From Verrucomicrobiota bacterium (lineage in GTDB: Bacteria > Verrucomicrobiota > Verrucomicrobiia > Opitutales > Opitutaceae), in assembly GCA_023416735.1 (NCBI GenBank), contig JAEZGX010000008.1:62001-126000 (forward strand): 64,000 bases of DNA, in the 5' to 3' direction. The notes under the pieces were generated by a model. It saw nothing but the letters and a program-made list of their open reading frames with translations. It did not search any database and was not told the origin of the DNA. Shown one piece after another: positions 1 through 7,977 of this stretch; position 1 is the stretch's first letter, and each line of letters opens with the position of its first letter. A program made the translations under genes and the position numbers.

Positions 1-1006
1 GCTTCGAGGGCATCAACACCTCCAGCGCATCGTAATACGGCTGCAGCCACGGCTTCATCTTCTCCTCCAGCGTGCCGGGCAGAAATCCGATGTCTTTCCC
101 GAGCGCGATTACCGGGCGCGAAATCGACACGCCGTCATAGCGCGAATGCTCGTCCTGCGTTTGATGCAGCGCGCCCGCAATCGACAACAACGTCTTGCCC
201 GTGCCCGCTTTTCCGAAACAGGTCACGATACTCACGCTGTCGTCGAGTAACGCATCCAGGAAATACTGCTGCTCGAGATTGCGCGCGCGAATCGGCACCC
301 CGCCCGGCGCCTTCACGAAGTCCGGCAGCTTCAATCGCCGCACCAGCCCGTCGCCGTAATACCGCGCCGGCATCGTCTTTCCTTCATCCGAGCGCAAGAG
401 CAGGTATTCGTTCAGATACATCGGACGCGCCAATTCGTCCGCCAGCTCGAACTCTCCTTCGGAACAGAACCGCTGTAGTTCGTAAATCGATACCGGAATC
501 TCGCGATAACTCGCCTCGTCGACCGGCTCCGGAACTTTGTCGTTCAGATAATCTTCCGACTCCAACCCAACCGCGCGCGCCTTCAGCTGCACGTTGACGT
601 CCTTCGTCACGAGGATCGTCGGCGGCGGGAATTGCTCCTGCACAAACAACGCCGCCGCGATGATCCGGTTATCCTTCTTCGCGAGGTCCGGCAGGATCGC
701 GCGCAGCCGCTGCATTGCGGGCGACGTGCGATTCGGATCTACGAGGTAGGGATTGATGATGATCGAAAGCGTGCCGCCATTCGGCAGCTCGACCCCTTCA
801 TGCATCGACCGCGAATCCGGCAGCAACTCCTGCAGGATCCGATGCACGCGCCGCGCGTTGCGCCCGCGCTCGGTCGATTGTTCGGCTTTGATCGAGTCCA
901 ACTCCTCCAGGACTTCGACGGGAATCGCGAGGTTGTTGTCCTCGAATTTGTAGATCGACTGCGGATCGTGAAGGAGAACGTTCGTGTCGAGCACGAAGGT
1001 CTTCAC
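1..1006 (-). CDS. PhoH family PIN-domain ATPase (3' end outside window)
   Basis: The reading frame runs off the window's left edge, so only about the first 335 residues are present. The N-terminus (VKTFVLDTNVLLHDP) is a PIN nuclease domain with its first acidic residue. A PhoH-type P-loop ATPase follows, with Walker A sequence GKAGTGKT near residue 260. The PIN-PhoH arrangement matches the family of probable RNA-binding ATPases/helicases (YlaK-like) linked to RNA metabolism and stress. I chose the GTG at 1006 because VKTFVLDTN is the usual family start; an in-frame GTG lies four codons upstream at 1018. Family assignment is secure, exact cellular role is not. Confidence 0.9.
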   Translation of the reverse strand, partial: MKTFVLDTNVLLHDPQSIYKFEDNNLAIPVEVLEELDSIKAEQSTERGRNARRVHRILQELLPDSRSMHEGVELPNGGTLSIIINPYLVDPNRTSPAMQRLRAILPDLAKKDNRIIAAALFVQEQFPPPTILVTKDVNVQLKARAVGLESEDYLNDKVPEPVDEASYREIPVSIYELQRFCSEGEFELADELARPMYLNEYLLLRSDEGKTMPARYYGDGLVRRLKLPDFVKAPGGVPIRARNLEQQYFLDALLDDSVSIVTCFGKAGTGKTLLSIAGALHQTQDEHSRYDGVSISRPVIALGKDIGFLPGTLEEKMKPWLQPYYDALEVLMPSK

Positions 1007-1201
1007 TCTGGCCGTCACCCTGAACCGCGGATTTGGGGCGAGCGCCCCGCGGGAATTTTCCATCGTGTGTGGATAACTTGTGAGCAACTGTGCACGAAGC
1101 GTGCCGCTTGTCGATGATAGAGTCCCTTCGCGACTCGATTGTTTCATTTCTTCGGCGCGAACTCTGCAATCTGCACGCCAACTTCGCGCGCTTCTCGCGG
1201 A

Positions 1202-1516
1202 TCACGGAATAAATTCTTCCGGCGCGCGCGGCTTTTTCGGACGCGGCTCCGTCCACAAGCGCAACATATACTCCGCAAGATTACGCATGCTCGTTCGCTG
1301 CACTCCCTGCCGCGCCGCCAGCTCGCGAAAGGGCGACGCCACCGCACTCCGCTCCTCGAAATAATACCATAAGTCCGTCGCCAGTCGCGCCGCCGCCAAA
1401 GCCTCGTCATCGCTCTGACGCAAAGTCGATTGAACCTTCGCTACCCAGAAATGTCTCTCCTCAGGGTGGGATTGCACATAATCGAAGACCATCTGCTCGG
1501 CCGCATTCAAACTCAT
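1202..1516 (-). CDS. Small protein of unknown function
   Basis: A 104-residue soluble, mostly helical protein (MSLNAAEQMVFDYVQSHPEE...) rich in Arg and Glu with aromatic positions typical of a folded protein. The frame extends 12 codons further upstream, but the MSLNAAEQ start gives a more natural N-terminus; no strong ribosome site is visible for either. It lies between the PhoH gene on the same strand and a divergent coiled-coil gene. I do not recognise the family. Coding status rests on natural composition and on the absence of a better overlapping frame. Confidence 0.65.
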   Translation of the reverse strand: MSLNAAEQMVFDYVQSHPEERHFWVAKVQSTLRQSDDEALAAARLATDLWYYFEERSAVASPFRELAARQGVQRTSMRNLAEYMLRLWTEPRPKKPRAPEEFIP

Positions 1517-1627
1517 GGGCCGGCAAGGTGGCGCGACTGTCCCCAAAAACAAACGGAATTAGCGGACCCAACGTGCCATTGCATTCTGACTTTCAACTAC
1601 TAGCATCCGAACGAACCCCTCCTCCTC

Positions 1628-2440
1628 ATGTGGCCTAAACTCCGAGACCAGTTTCCCGCGATCCTCCTCACCGCGATTATCATCACCGGCGCGGCTTTCT
1701 GGCTTCATCATAAAACGGTCACCGACATGACCGTTCGCCAGCAGACCGAACTCACGCCGTTGCGCGAACAAAACGACGCGCTCCGCCAAGCCGCTGAAGA
1801 GAATCGGCAACAGATCGAAGCGACCAACAAGCTTCTCCGCGACGCGATCGCCCGTCGCGAGGCCGACATGTTCCGCACCGACGAGGAACTGCAGCAGCTC
1901 AACATGGAGCGCATGGACGCGCTCGCCGAAGCCATCGCACGCAAGGTTCAGCCGTTCAACGCTCTTCCGAAATCGCCCGAAGAGGCCGAGCAGATGCAAA
2001 ACGAGCAGGTCGACAAGGTCTCCTCGCGCATGGCCGACCGCATCCAGCCAATCCTCGCCGAGATGTCGAAGGACCAGAACCTTACGCGTGAGGCCATCGC
2101 GCAATACTCGCAGCGCATCTCCGACCAGGTTGGCAACGTCCTCACCGCCGAGCTCGCGCGAAACCAGCAGCTCAACAACAACCTTCAAGCCACCCAGGCC
2201 GTCGCCCAGGATTCGCTCAGACTCTCGCACGAGATCACCGCGCTTTACCTGAGCTCCTTCAAAGACCAGGGCATCCTCACTCGCCTGCTGACCCTCCCGG
2301 CAAACGTCGTCAAGGACGCCGCCAGCCTCAGCATCGTCTCGAGCAACGATCGCAAGAAAGTCGAAGAGCAACTCGTCGCCAAAATGGCCGAAATCGACCG
2401 CCGCCTCACCGAGCTCCAGCAACAAAACCCGCAGCACTAA
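1628..2440 (+). CDS. Membrane-anchored coiled-coil protein
   Basis: A 270-residue protein with one N-terminal transmembrane segment at about residues 11-26 (ILLTAIIITGAAFWLHH). A long Gln/Glu/Leu-rich region predicted as coiled coil follows (about 35-175), then a second helical region ending in QQQNPQH. No enzymatic motif is visible. The topology (short cytoplasmic N-terminus, one helix, large coiled-coil domain) suggests a scaffold or envelope-spanning structural protein. It stands alone on the plus strand and ends at a strong intrinsic terminator 30 bases downstream. Function unknown. Confidence 0.8.
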   Translation: MWPKLRDQFPAILLTAIIITGAAFWLHHKTVTDMTVRQQTELTPLREQNDALRQAAEENRQQIEATNKLLRDAIARREADMFRTDEELQQLNMERMDALAEAIARKVQPFNALPKSPEEAEQMQNEQVDKVSSRMADRIQPILAEMSKDQNLTREAIAQYSQRISDQVGNVLTAELARNQQLNNNLQATQAVAQDSLRLSHEITALYLSSFKDQGILTRLLTLPANVVKDAASLSIVSSNDRKKVEEQLVAKMAEIDRRLTELQQQNPQH

Positions 2441-2469
2441 TCCGCCCGGGTTTCCATTTTCTCCCTCTC

Positions 2470-2498
2470 GCCGCGCGTTCCTCGCGCGGCTTTTTTTT
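2470..2498 (+). terminator. Rho-independent terminator of the coiled-coil gene
   Basis: An 8-bp perfect GC-rich stem (2470-2477 pairing with 2483-2490) with a 5-base loop is followed by eight T residues. It sits 30 bases after the stop of the gene ending at 2440. Confidence 0.9.
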
Positions 2499-2579
2499 GC
2501 TCATTTTATTCTGAGCGAAGCACAAGAATTCATTTGGATCGCCGCAGTTCCACCAGAGACCGCGGACAACTCTCTCCCG

Positions 2580-2619
2580 AAAAAAGAAGGGGCGAGCGGC
2601 CACACAAAACCGCTCGCCC
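2580..2619 (-). terminator. Rho-independent terminator for the CheX / REC-STAS operon
   Basis: A 10-bp perfect stem (2590-2599 pairing with 2610-2619) with a 10-base loop. Read on the minus strand it is followed by CTTCTTTTTT. It lies 37 bases beyond the stop of the leftward REC-REC-STAS gene. Confidence 0.85.
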
Positions 2620-2655
2620 GCTGCTTCTTCATTAACCCCCAAGAGGGAATTGTTA

Positions 2656-3807
2656 TCAAACGCTCGCGAGCGCCGGCTGGCTCTTGCCCAGGTTCGCCTT
2701 CGCTTCCTCCAGGGAATCGTAGAACGTCCACGAGCGCGTATCCTCAAAGCCCTTACACTCCGCGACGATCTGCGGGTTTGCGACGAGCGCGAACTGCATC
2801 GCGAGCTCGCGGCAGGTCTGCATCGCCTGAAACAGCAACTTGATCACGCCCATGTGCAGCGAGCGGATCTGATGGATATCGATCACGACTTTGTTGTGAC
2901 CGGCGTCCACCGCTTCGGCGAACTTCGGCTTCAAATACGTGGCCGCTTCCGCGATCACCGCGGGCGAACAATTCTCCGGCAATCGCATGATCAAGCAGTC
3001 GCCTTCCGTCGAGTAGTAGCGTTGCGAGGTGTCGAGGTTCATCGCCTTCGCCATCTTCGTCTCGAGTTCACCGAGATCGATCGGCTTGGTGATGATCGCG
3101 CTGAATCCCACCGTCTGCGCCTGCTGCTGCTGCGCCGTTTCGGTCTTCACGACGAGCGCAAACACCGGCGTGTATTTCGTCTTCACGTTCGTCCGGATCA
3201 AACGGAACAACGTGAACGCCGACTCCTCCGGCAGCGAAAGGCTCACGAGCATCATGTCCGGCGGCGTGCGCGAGCAGAAGTCGATCGCTTCACCCTGCGT
3301 GCTCACCCCATGAATCTTCCACGGCGTATGCTTCAGACCTTCCTGAATCTGCTGAATGATCGCAGGCTTGTCCTCGACAATAAGGATGTCCGCCGGATCG
3401 AAAATCGACTTCGCCTTCGCCGGCGTTTCCGACAACGGCTTCAAATCGATCACGCGTCCCGCTTTCTCGATCAGCACGTCTTCCTTGAAGGGCTTCACGA
3501 GATAATCGCGCACGCCGATCTTCGCGATCTTGAGCACATTGTCGCGGCCGCCTTCCGCCGTGAGCATCATCACCGGGATGCCTTTCAACGCCGGATCGGC
3601 CTTGAGCTTCGTCAACATTTCCACGCCGTCCATCACCGGCATCGTGACGTCGAGGAGGATGAGGTCCGGATTCTCCTTCGCCGCGAGCGCGAGCCCTTCG
3701 ACACCGTTGGCCGCCTCGAGGATTTCGCAGTCGTAGGACTTGAAGGCTTTTTTGACGATGATGCGGACGGTCTTCGAATCGTCCACGGTGAGAATCTTGT
3801 AGCGCAT
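2656..3807 (-). CDS. Tandem receiver protein with C-terminal STAS-like domain
   Basis: A 383-residue protein. Residues 1-120 are an intact receiver: acidic pair VDD, phospho-acceptor Asp in LLDVTMP, and Lys in VKPF. Residues about 140-255 are a second receiver with the LIVED acidic pair and TKP lysine, but its acceptor position reads LVSLSLP, with no Asp, so it is probably a pseudo-receiver. The last 120 residues (VVIDIHQIRSLHMG...) resemble a STAS domain, as in anti-sigma antagonists. It lies 24 bases downstream of the CheX gene on the same strand and ends at a terminator. Probable role: phosphorylation-gated protein-protein switch. Partners are unknown. Confidence 0.85.
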   Translation of the reverse strand: MRYKILTVDDSKTVRIIVKKAFKSYDCEILEAANGVEGLALAAKENPDLILLDVTMPVMDGVEMLTKLKADPALKGIPVMMLTAEGGRDNVLKIAKIGVRDYLVKPFKEDVLIEKAGRVIDLKPLSETPAKAKSIFDPADILIVEDKPAIIQQIQEGLKHTPWKIHGVSTQGEAIDFCSRTPPDMMLVSLSLPEESAFTLFRLIRTNVKTKYTPVFALVVKTETAQQQQAQTVGFSAIITKPIDLGELETKMAKAMNLDTSQRYYSTEGDCLIMRLPENCSPAVIAEAATYLKPKFAEAVDAGHNKVVIDIHQIRSLHMGVIKLLFQAMQTCRELAMQFALVANPQIVAECKGFEDTRSWTFYDSLEEAKANLGKSQPALASV

Positions 3808-3831
3808 GGTGTGTGAAAAGATGGGAGGGGT

Positions 3832-4365
3832 TTACTCGTCCTGCTTCATCAGGATGTCCGCGATGATCTTGTGACCCGAGCAATCGAAGTGATAGATGTG
3901 CCGCGTCACCGAACTGATCGGCTCGATGGTAAAATTGCTGCCGTGGAGGATCGACGGGATCGTGAGTTTGCAGGTGTAGCCGGCATCGCAGAGGCCGTTC
4001 TTGAAGCTGCCGACGGTCATGTTCGTGAGCTCGCCGATGGCGTCGTTGATCACTTCATCGCCCGCTTCGCTCAATTCGTCTTCAGTCATCCCGAGCAGGT
4101 GACACGTGCAGTGGCGCGCGAATCCAAGATCCAGATACAAGTAGATCAATCCGTTCGCCTCGCCGATGAATCCCACCGTGCCCACCACGTGCGGACGCGG
4201 ATTATCGGCCAGCGGCGATTGCACCGGCCAGACTTGGTCGAGATCGCCGCCATTCACCGGCGTCAATATCGGCTCGCGCCCCAGCATGGTTTTAAACACG
4301 TCGGCTACGGCGCGCGCGATGTTCTCCTTGATCTGAACGGCGGTGATTTGCTCAGCAGCTGGCAT
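3832..4365 (-). CDS. cheX: CheX-type response-regulator phosphatase
   Basis: A 177-residue protein with the CheC/CheX/FliY phosphatase signature DAIGELTNMTVGSFKN at about 108-123; the Glu and Asn of ELTN correspond to the catalytic pair of CheX. There is one such motif, as in CheX, rather than the two of CheC. CheX proteins dephosphorylate CheY-like receivers. No cheY neighbours it. The next gene (24 bases downstream) is the tandem-receiver STAS protein, which makes that receiver a likely substrate by inference. A sigma-28-type promoter lies 34 bases upstream. Confidence 0.85.
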   Translation of the reverse strand: MPAAEQITAVQIKENIARAVADVFKTMLGREPILTPVNGGDLDQVWPVQSPLADNPRPHVVGTVGFIGEANGLIYLYLDLGFARHCTCHLLGMTEDELSEAGDEVINDAIGELTNMTVGSFKNGLCDAGYTCKLTIPSILHGSNFTIEPISSVTRHIYHFDCSGHKIIADILMKQDE

Positions 4366-4398
4366 GATGGAAGGGGGCGAAAGCGTTGCTCCACGCTG

Positions 4399-4425
4399 CT
4401 ATCGGCCGAATCCACGCCAGGTTTA
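4399..4425 (-). promoter_or_regulatory. Sigma-28 (FliA) type promoter for the cheX operon
   Basis: On the minus strand TAAACCTG, 11 bases, GCCGATAG: 5/8 and 7/8 matches to TAAAGTTT-N11-GCCGATAA. The -10 octamer ends 34 bases before the cheX ATG, leaving a leader of about 27 bases. Confidence 0.7.
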
Positions 4426-4529
4426 ACAGGATGTGGCGGAAAACGCCTGCTCCCAGCTTGTCGGGTGAGCTTCTCGCCTCTTCGCGGAACGGAACGCTCC
4501 GCGCGTTCCACCGCCGCCGTCCCGGCCGC

Positions 4530-6008
4530 TTATCCGTCGATCGACGCCAAATCCGCGTCGATCGGATCTCCCGCCTCGCGATACTCCTGCAGTTTGTTGC
4601 GCAGCGTGCGAATGCTGATCCCGAGTTCCGCCGCCGCCTGCGTGCGATTACCGGCCGTTTGCCGCAACGCCGCTCGGATCGCCTGCTTCTCAAGTTCGTC
4701 CAGCCGCAAAACGTGGCCGCTCTCGTTCGTCACCGGCACCATCGGTTCAACCGGGGGCAACTCCGAGATCGCCGTCGCACTTGGCGTCTGCGTCGCGCCC
4801 GTTTCCGCGACCGGAAACGGCGGCTCGCTCATTAGCGTATTATCTCCCGGCAACCCCAGCGCCCCCGTGCTCACCGGGCGTCCGGCTTCCGACAAAATCA
4901 CCGCGCGCTCGATCGTGTTCTGCAATTCGCGCACGTTGCCCGGCCAGCGATATGTTTGCAGCGCCGCGCGCGCTGACTCCGAAAAACCCGCCACTTTCAC
5001 ACCGTGCTTGCGCACGAAGCGTCGGAGGAAGTGATCGGCCAGGAACAACACATCCTCGGGACGATCGCGCAGCGGCGGCACGTGCACCGGAAACACATTC
5101 AACCGGTAATAAAGATCCTGCCGGAAATCCCCCTTCTCCACGTGCTTAAGCAAATCGCGATTCGAGGTCGCGATGATGCGCACGTTGACCTTGATCGTCC
5201 GGCTCCCTCCGACGCGCTCGAACTCCCGCTCCTGCAAAACGCGCAACAGCTTCGCCTGCAGATTCAGCGGGATCTCGCTCACCTCGTCGAGCAACAGCGT
5301 GCCTTGATTCGCCAGCTCGAAACGCCCTTCACGTCGTTCCGTCGCCCCCGTGAACGCACCGCGCTCGTGCCCAAAGAACTCGCTCTCGATCAAGTTCTCC
5401 GAGATCGCCGCGCAGTTCATTTTGATAAACGGATGCCCCCGCCGCGGACTTCGCCGGTAAAACTCGCGCGCCACCATCTCCTTGCCCGTCCCGCTCTCGC
5501 CCGTCACCAGCACCGTCGCATCCGTCGGCGCCACCCGCTCGATCAACTGCCGCAACCGCATCATCGCGGGACTGCGCCCGACCAGCGTGCCATCCTCGTC
5601 CTCGGGGTCGTCGCTCAACAGCCGGCTGACCTTCAACAGCTGCCGATACGACTGCGCCTTCTTCAGGATCACATCGATCTGGCTCGGCGAAAACGGCTTC
5701 AGCACATAATCGAACGCCCCCGCGCGCATGCACGCGACCGCGGACTCGATCGTGCCGTATCCGGTTACCATGACAACGAGCGGTCGCTCCGGCAGCGCTG
5801 ACACGTGCTCGAGAAACTTCTGCCCGTCGCCATCCGGCAGCCGGATATCGAGCATCATCAAATCGAACTGCTCCCGATCCAGAATCGCCTTCGCCTCCGC
5901 CAGATTGTTCGCGCAGGTGGTCGGCAGCTTGTGTCGTTGAAAAATGCTTTGGAGCAGATTGCGGACAACGAGCTCGTCCTCGACGATCAGTATCTTCTCG
6001 AAAGACAT
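4530..6008 (-). CDS. NtrC-family sigma-54 activator (REC-AAA+-HTH_Fis)
   Basis: A 492-residue response regulator. The receiver spans 1-120 (acceptor Asp54 in MMLDIRLP, Lys104 in LKPF). The AAA+ domain spans about 143-375, with Walker A GESGTGKE at 170-177 and the sigma-54-contacting loop GAFTGA at 217-222. A Fis-type helix-turn-helix lies at about 450-490 (AAAELGISIRTLRNKL). All elements for phosphorylation-controlled activation of sigma-54 promoters are intact. No cognate kinase is adjacent. Its place beside flagellar genes suggests a FlrC/FlgR-like role, but I saw no clear -24/-12 sequence in the window, so its targets are open. Confidence 0.95.
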   Translation of the reverse strand: MSFEKILIVEDELVVRNLLQSIFQRHKLPTTCANNLAEAKAILDREQFDLMMLDIRLPDGDGQKFLEHVSALPERPLVVMVTGYGTIESAVACMRAGAFDYVLKPFSPSQIDVILKKAQSYRQLLKVSRLLSDDPEDEDGTLVGRSPAMMRLRQLIERVAPTDATVLVTGESGTGKEMVAREFYRRSPRRGHPFIKMNCAAISENLIESEFFGHERGAFTGATERREGRFELANQGTLLLDEVSEIPLNLQAKLLRVLQEREFERVGGSRTIKVNVRIIATSNRDLLKHVEKGDFRQDLYYRLNVFPVHVPPLRDRPEDVLFLADHFLRRFVRKHGVKVAGFSESARAALQTYRWPGNVRELQNTIERAVILSEAGRPVSTGALGLPGDNTLMSEPPFPVAETGATQTPSATAISELPPVEPMVPVTNESGHVLRLDELEKQAIRAALRQTAGNRTQAAAELGISIRTLRNKLQEYREAGDPIDADLASIDG

Positions 6009-6116
6009 TTCAAATCGGGCGGTGCATTTCAGCGAAGTCCCTCCCGCTATCGCGAAAGGCTGGAACGCGAAATAAGACAGGCCCCTCGCCGCAGTTCAAA
6101 CAAATGTTCCGCCCGC

Positions 6117-6554
6117 TCACCCGCCGGGCGACAAGAGTGCGCTAACTCTGCGCATTACGTCAGCCGGCATATACGGTTTAGGCAAAAATTGACACGGCCC
6201 GCCGGCCGCGAGCTGCACTTCCAGCGCCCGCTGATCGCGTCCGCTCGTCAAAAGCAGCGGCAGCCCCGGCGCCGCGCCGCGCAATTCCCGACACAGCTCC
6301 GCGCCTCCCGTGTCCGGCAGCTGGCAATCCACGAAGGCGAGCGAAATCGCCGCCCGGTGCTCACTGAACAACTTCAACGCCTCAGCCCCGTCCGCCGCCC
6401 GCAAGACCCGCACTTTCATCCGCGACAACAACGTCGTCAGCAGCAGCGCGAGCGGATCCTCATCTTCCACCAGCAACACCACGACTTCGCGCGTCGCGGC
6501 AGCTTCGGCGGCTGCCGGCTCCAAGCGGGGAAAAAGAGCGGCCGAAGAAAGCAT
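6117..6554 (-). CDS. Single-domain response regulator
   Basis: A 145-residue protein: about 20 Ala-rich residues, then a complete receiver with acidic patch VEDED, acceptor Asp in FVDCQLP, Ser in LLTSG and Lys in LPKPY. There is no output domain, so it is CheY-like or a phosphotransfer intermediate. It is divergent from the gene at 6670 across an intergenic region carrying two back-to-back sigma-28-type promoters. The -10 box of its own promoter is only 10 bases from the ATG, so the mRNA may be leaderless; alternatively translation starts slightly downstream, nearer the receiver. Confidence 0.85.
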   Translation of the reverse strand: MLSSAALFPRLEPAAAEAAATREVVVLLVEDEDPLALLLTTLLSRMKVRVLRAADGAEALKLFSEHRAAISLAFVDCQLPDTGGAELCRELRGAAPGLPLLLTSGRDQRALEVQLAAGGPCQFLPKPYMPADVMRRVSALLSPGG

Positions 6555-6563
6555 CGCCGGGGT

Positions 6564-6590
6564 TCATCGGCCGACCGCGAGAAAAGTTAA
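6564..6590 (-). promoter_or_regulatory. Sigma-28 type promoter for the REC gene at 6117-6554
   Basis: Minus strand TTAACTTT, 11 bases, GCCGATGA: 6/8 and 7/8 matches. It is divergent from a near-identical promoter at 6600-6626, and its -10 octamer ends 10 bases before the start codon. Confidence 0.65.
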
Positions 6591-6599
6591 ACAATTTTC

Positions 6600-6626
6600 T
6601 CAACTTTCTGCGCACTCGGCCGATGA
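6600..6626 (+). promoter_or_regulatory. Sigma-28 type promoter for the gene at 6670
   Basis: Plus strand TCAACTTT, 11 bases, GCCGATGA: 6/8 and 7/8 matches. The -10 octamer ends 44 bases before the ATG at 6670. Confidence 0.65.
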
Positions 6627-6669
6627 GAGCCTTCACGGCCTCCTGGCCGCTCCTTCCAACTTCATCCCT

Positions 6670-7065
6670 ATGCGCCTGCTCTCCTTTCTCACGGACGTCG
6701 AACGCGCCATCCGCCTCGAAGCCAATGCCGGCGAAGACGCCATCTGGGAGAGCACCCGGATCGTTAATTTCAAAACCGGCCTTGGCCGCTTGACCCTCAC
6801 GCTGCGCGAAGAGGACAGCGGCCTGCCCGCCGGCACCGTGCTCCTTCAATATTTCGCCCTCGCGAATGGTTCCTTCTGCCTGAAGGCGACCCTCAACTGG
6901 GAAGATTCCACCGCCAGCACGCTGCTTTCGGTTTACGATACGCCCACGCTCAATTGGAAGCTTGAGGCGAGCCGCGTCGCCACCGCCTGGCTCGCCGGGC
7001 CGCCCGCGGCCGCGGCCGAGCCGACTCCAGCTCTCGAAGAAGAACGCATCGCCGCCGTCGGCTGA
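6670..7065 (+). CDS. Protein of unknown function with sigma-28-type promoter
   Basis: A 131-residue protein (MRLLSFLTDVERAIRLE...), probably beta-rich in its middle, with an Ala/Pro/Glu-rich tail from about residue 110. The open frame reaches back to 6310, but that extension is antisense to the REC gene and Ser-rich, and the sigma-28-type promoter at 6600-6626 lies inside it, so the ATG at 6670 is the credible start. It ends 32 bases before a strong terminator. No family recognised. Co-regulation with flagellar genes would make it a candidate motility-associated or signalling protein (inference). Confidence 0.75.
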   Translation: MRLLSFLTDVERAIRLEANAGEDAIWESTRIVNFKTGLGRLTLTLREEDSGLPAGTVLLQYFALANGSFCLKATLNWEDSTASTLLSVYDTPTLNWKLEASRVATAWLAGPPAAAAEPTPALEEERIAAVG

Positions 7066-7097
7066 TCCGCTCACTCAAACTTGGCGCTTTCGTGCCC

Positions 7098-7127
7098 GCG
7101 GCGGTCTTGGACCGCCGCTTTTTTTTT
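7098..7127 (+). terminator. Rho-independent terminator
   Basis: A 9-bp perfect stem (7098-7106 with 7110-7118) with a TTG loop, followed by nine T. It terminates the gene ending at 7065 and lies between two convergent transcripts. Confidence 0.92.
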
Positions 7128-7161
7128 GCGGAGCTTCACTCCGCACCAGCGCCTTCGCCGC

Positions 7162-7539
7162 TCAACCGATCGCGTTCAATCGCGACACCCCGCCGCGCGC
7201 CTCGCGCTCTGCCCGGCCATACGCCGGCGCAATGCGCCCCAAGCGCGACATACTCTCCTGCACCGCCAGCAACTCGCTTCGCGCCGTTTCCAGCTGCGTT
7301 TCGATCAGATCGATATTGTGCTGCCGCCGCGCCAGCAGCGCCGCCACTCGCGCGCGAGCGATTTCATTGTTCACCTCGGGCGCCAGCGCAGCGATTTCAT
7401 CGACTACTGGCGCCGCGCGGCGTTGCACCGCTGCGACCGCTTCGAAATCGCCTTCCGCGACATTGCTCGCTTCCTGCGAAACCAATTCGTCCAACGCGCC
7501 TAACAGGCGGTGAAAACGTTCCCGCGGGCTCTGCTTCAT
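7162..7539 (-). CDS. FliT/FlgN-position helical flagellar protein
   Basis: A 125-residue, almost wholly helical, charged protein (MKQSPRERFHRLLGALDEL...). It starts at the ATG 7 bases after the fliS stop; an upstream in-frame TTG at 7554 would overlap fliS and is less likely. Short helical proteins directly after fliS are typically FliT-like chaperones or FlgN-like proteins, and the heptad pattern around residues 60-110 is compatible. Sequence identity to FliT is not obvious, so the assignment rests on position, size and composition. It is the last gene of the FlgM-like-fliS operon. Confidence 0.6.
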   Translation of the reverse strand: MKQSPRERFHRLLGALDELVSQEASNVAEGDFEAVAAVQRRAAPVVDEIAALAPEVNNEIARARVAALLARRQHNIDLIETQLETARSELLAVQESMSRLGRIAPAYGRAEREARGGVSRLNAIG

Positions 7540-7546
7540 CGCAGTC

Positions 7547-7972
7547 TCAGGCAACGCCGCGAAGTCCTTCCGCGGGCGCCGACTCTTGCTTGCTCAGCAT
7601 TTCGGCCCACGCATCGCGGAGCGAGCGGACGAGCTCCTCCACTTCGTGAACGATCGCGACATCCTTGCGCAGATTCGCTTCGAAGAGCCGGCGGGTGTGA
7701 TAATCGTAGAGGCGGTAAAGGGTCTGGGCGAACTCACCGCCCGCTTCCATATTCAATCCGCTTTGCAGTTCGACGATGATGTTCTGCGCCTTCTGCAGCT
7801 GGTGATTGATCACTTCGATGCGCCGCGTGTCCGTCTCCGGCCGCTCGAACGCCTCGGCCGCAATCGCCATCGCTTTCAGCGCACCATCGTAAAGCATGAG
7901 AACCAACTGTCCGGGACTGGCGGTGAGCACCGCGTTGGTCCGGTAGGCCTTCACGTAGCCGGTGGCAACCAT
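7547..7972 (-). CDS. fliS: Flagellar export chaperone FliS
   Basis: A 141-residue protein with the FliS hallmarks: an N-terminal Y..T.V.TASPGQLVLMLYDGAL segment (residues 6-32), LQ.GLNMEAGGEFAQTLYRLYDY in the middle, and a helical C-terminus. FliS binds the disordered C-terminus of flagellin in the cytoplasm, preventing premature polymerisation and delivering it to the export gate. It is the second gene of a three-gene operon under a near-perfect sigma-28 promoter, 5 bases after the FlgM-like gene and just before the FliT-position gene. The fliD gene lies upstream on the same strand. Confidence 0.95.
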   Translation of the reverse strand: MVATGYVKAYRTNAVLTASPGQLVLMLYDGALKAMAIAAEAFERPETDTRRIEVINHQLQKAQNIIVELQSGLNMEAGGEFAQTLYRLYDYHTRRLFEANLRKDVAIVHEVEELVRSLRDAWAEMLSKQESAPAEGLRGVA

Positions 7973-7977
7973 GGGAC

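Noticed and set aside
1559..2437. 292-residue frame antisense to the coiled-coil gene
   Set aside because: The plus-strand gene has a membrane anchor, coiled coil and its own terminator; the antisense frame has no motif.
2650..3816. 388-residue frame antisense to the REC-REC-STAS gene
   Set aside because: Arg/His/Leu-rich shadow; the opposite strand has complete receiver motifs.
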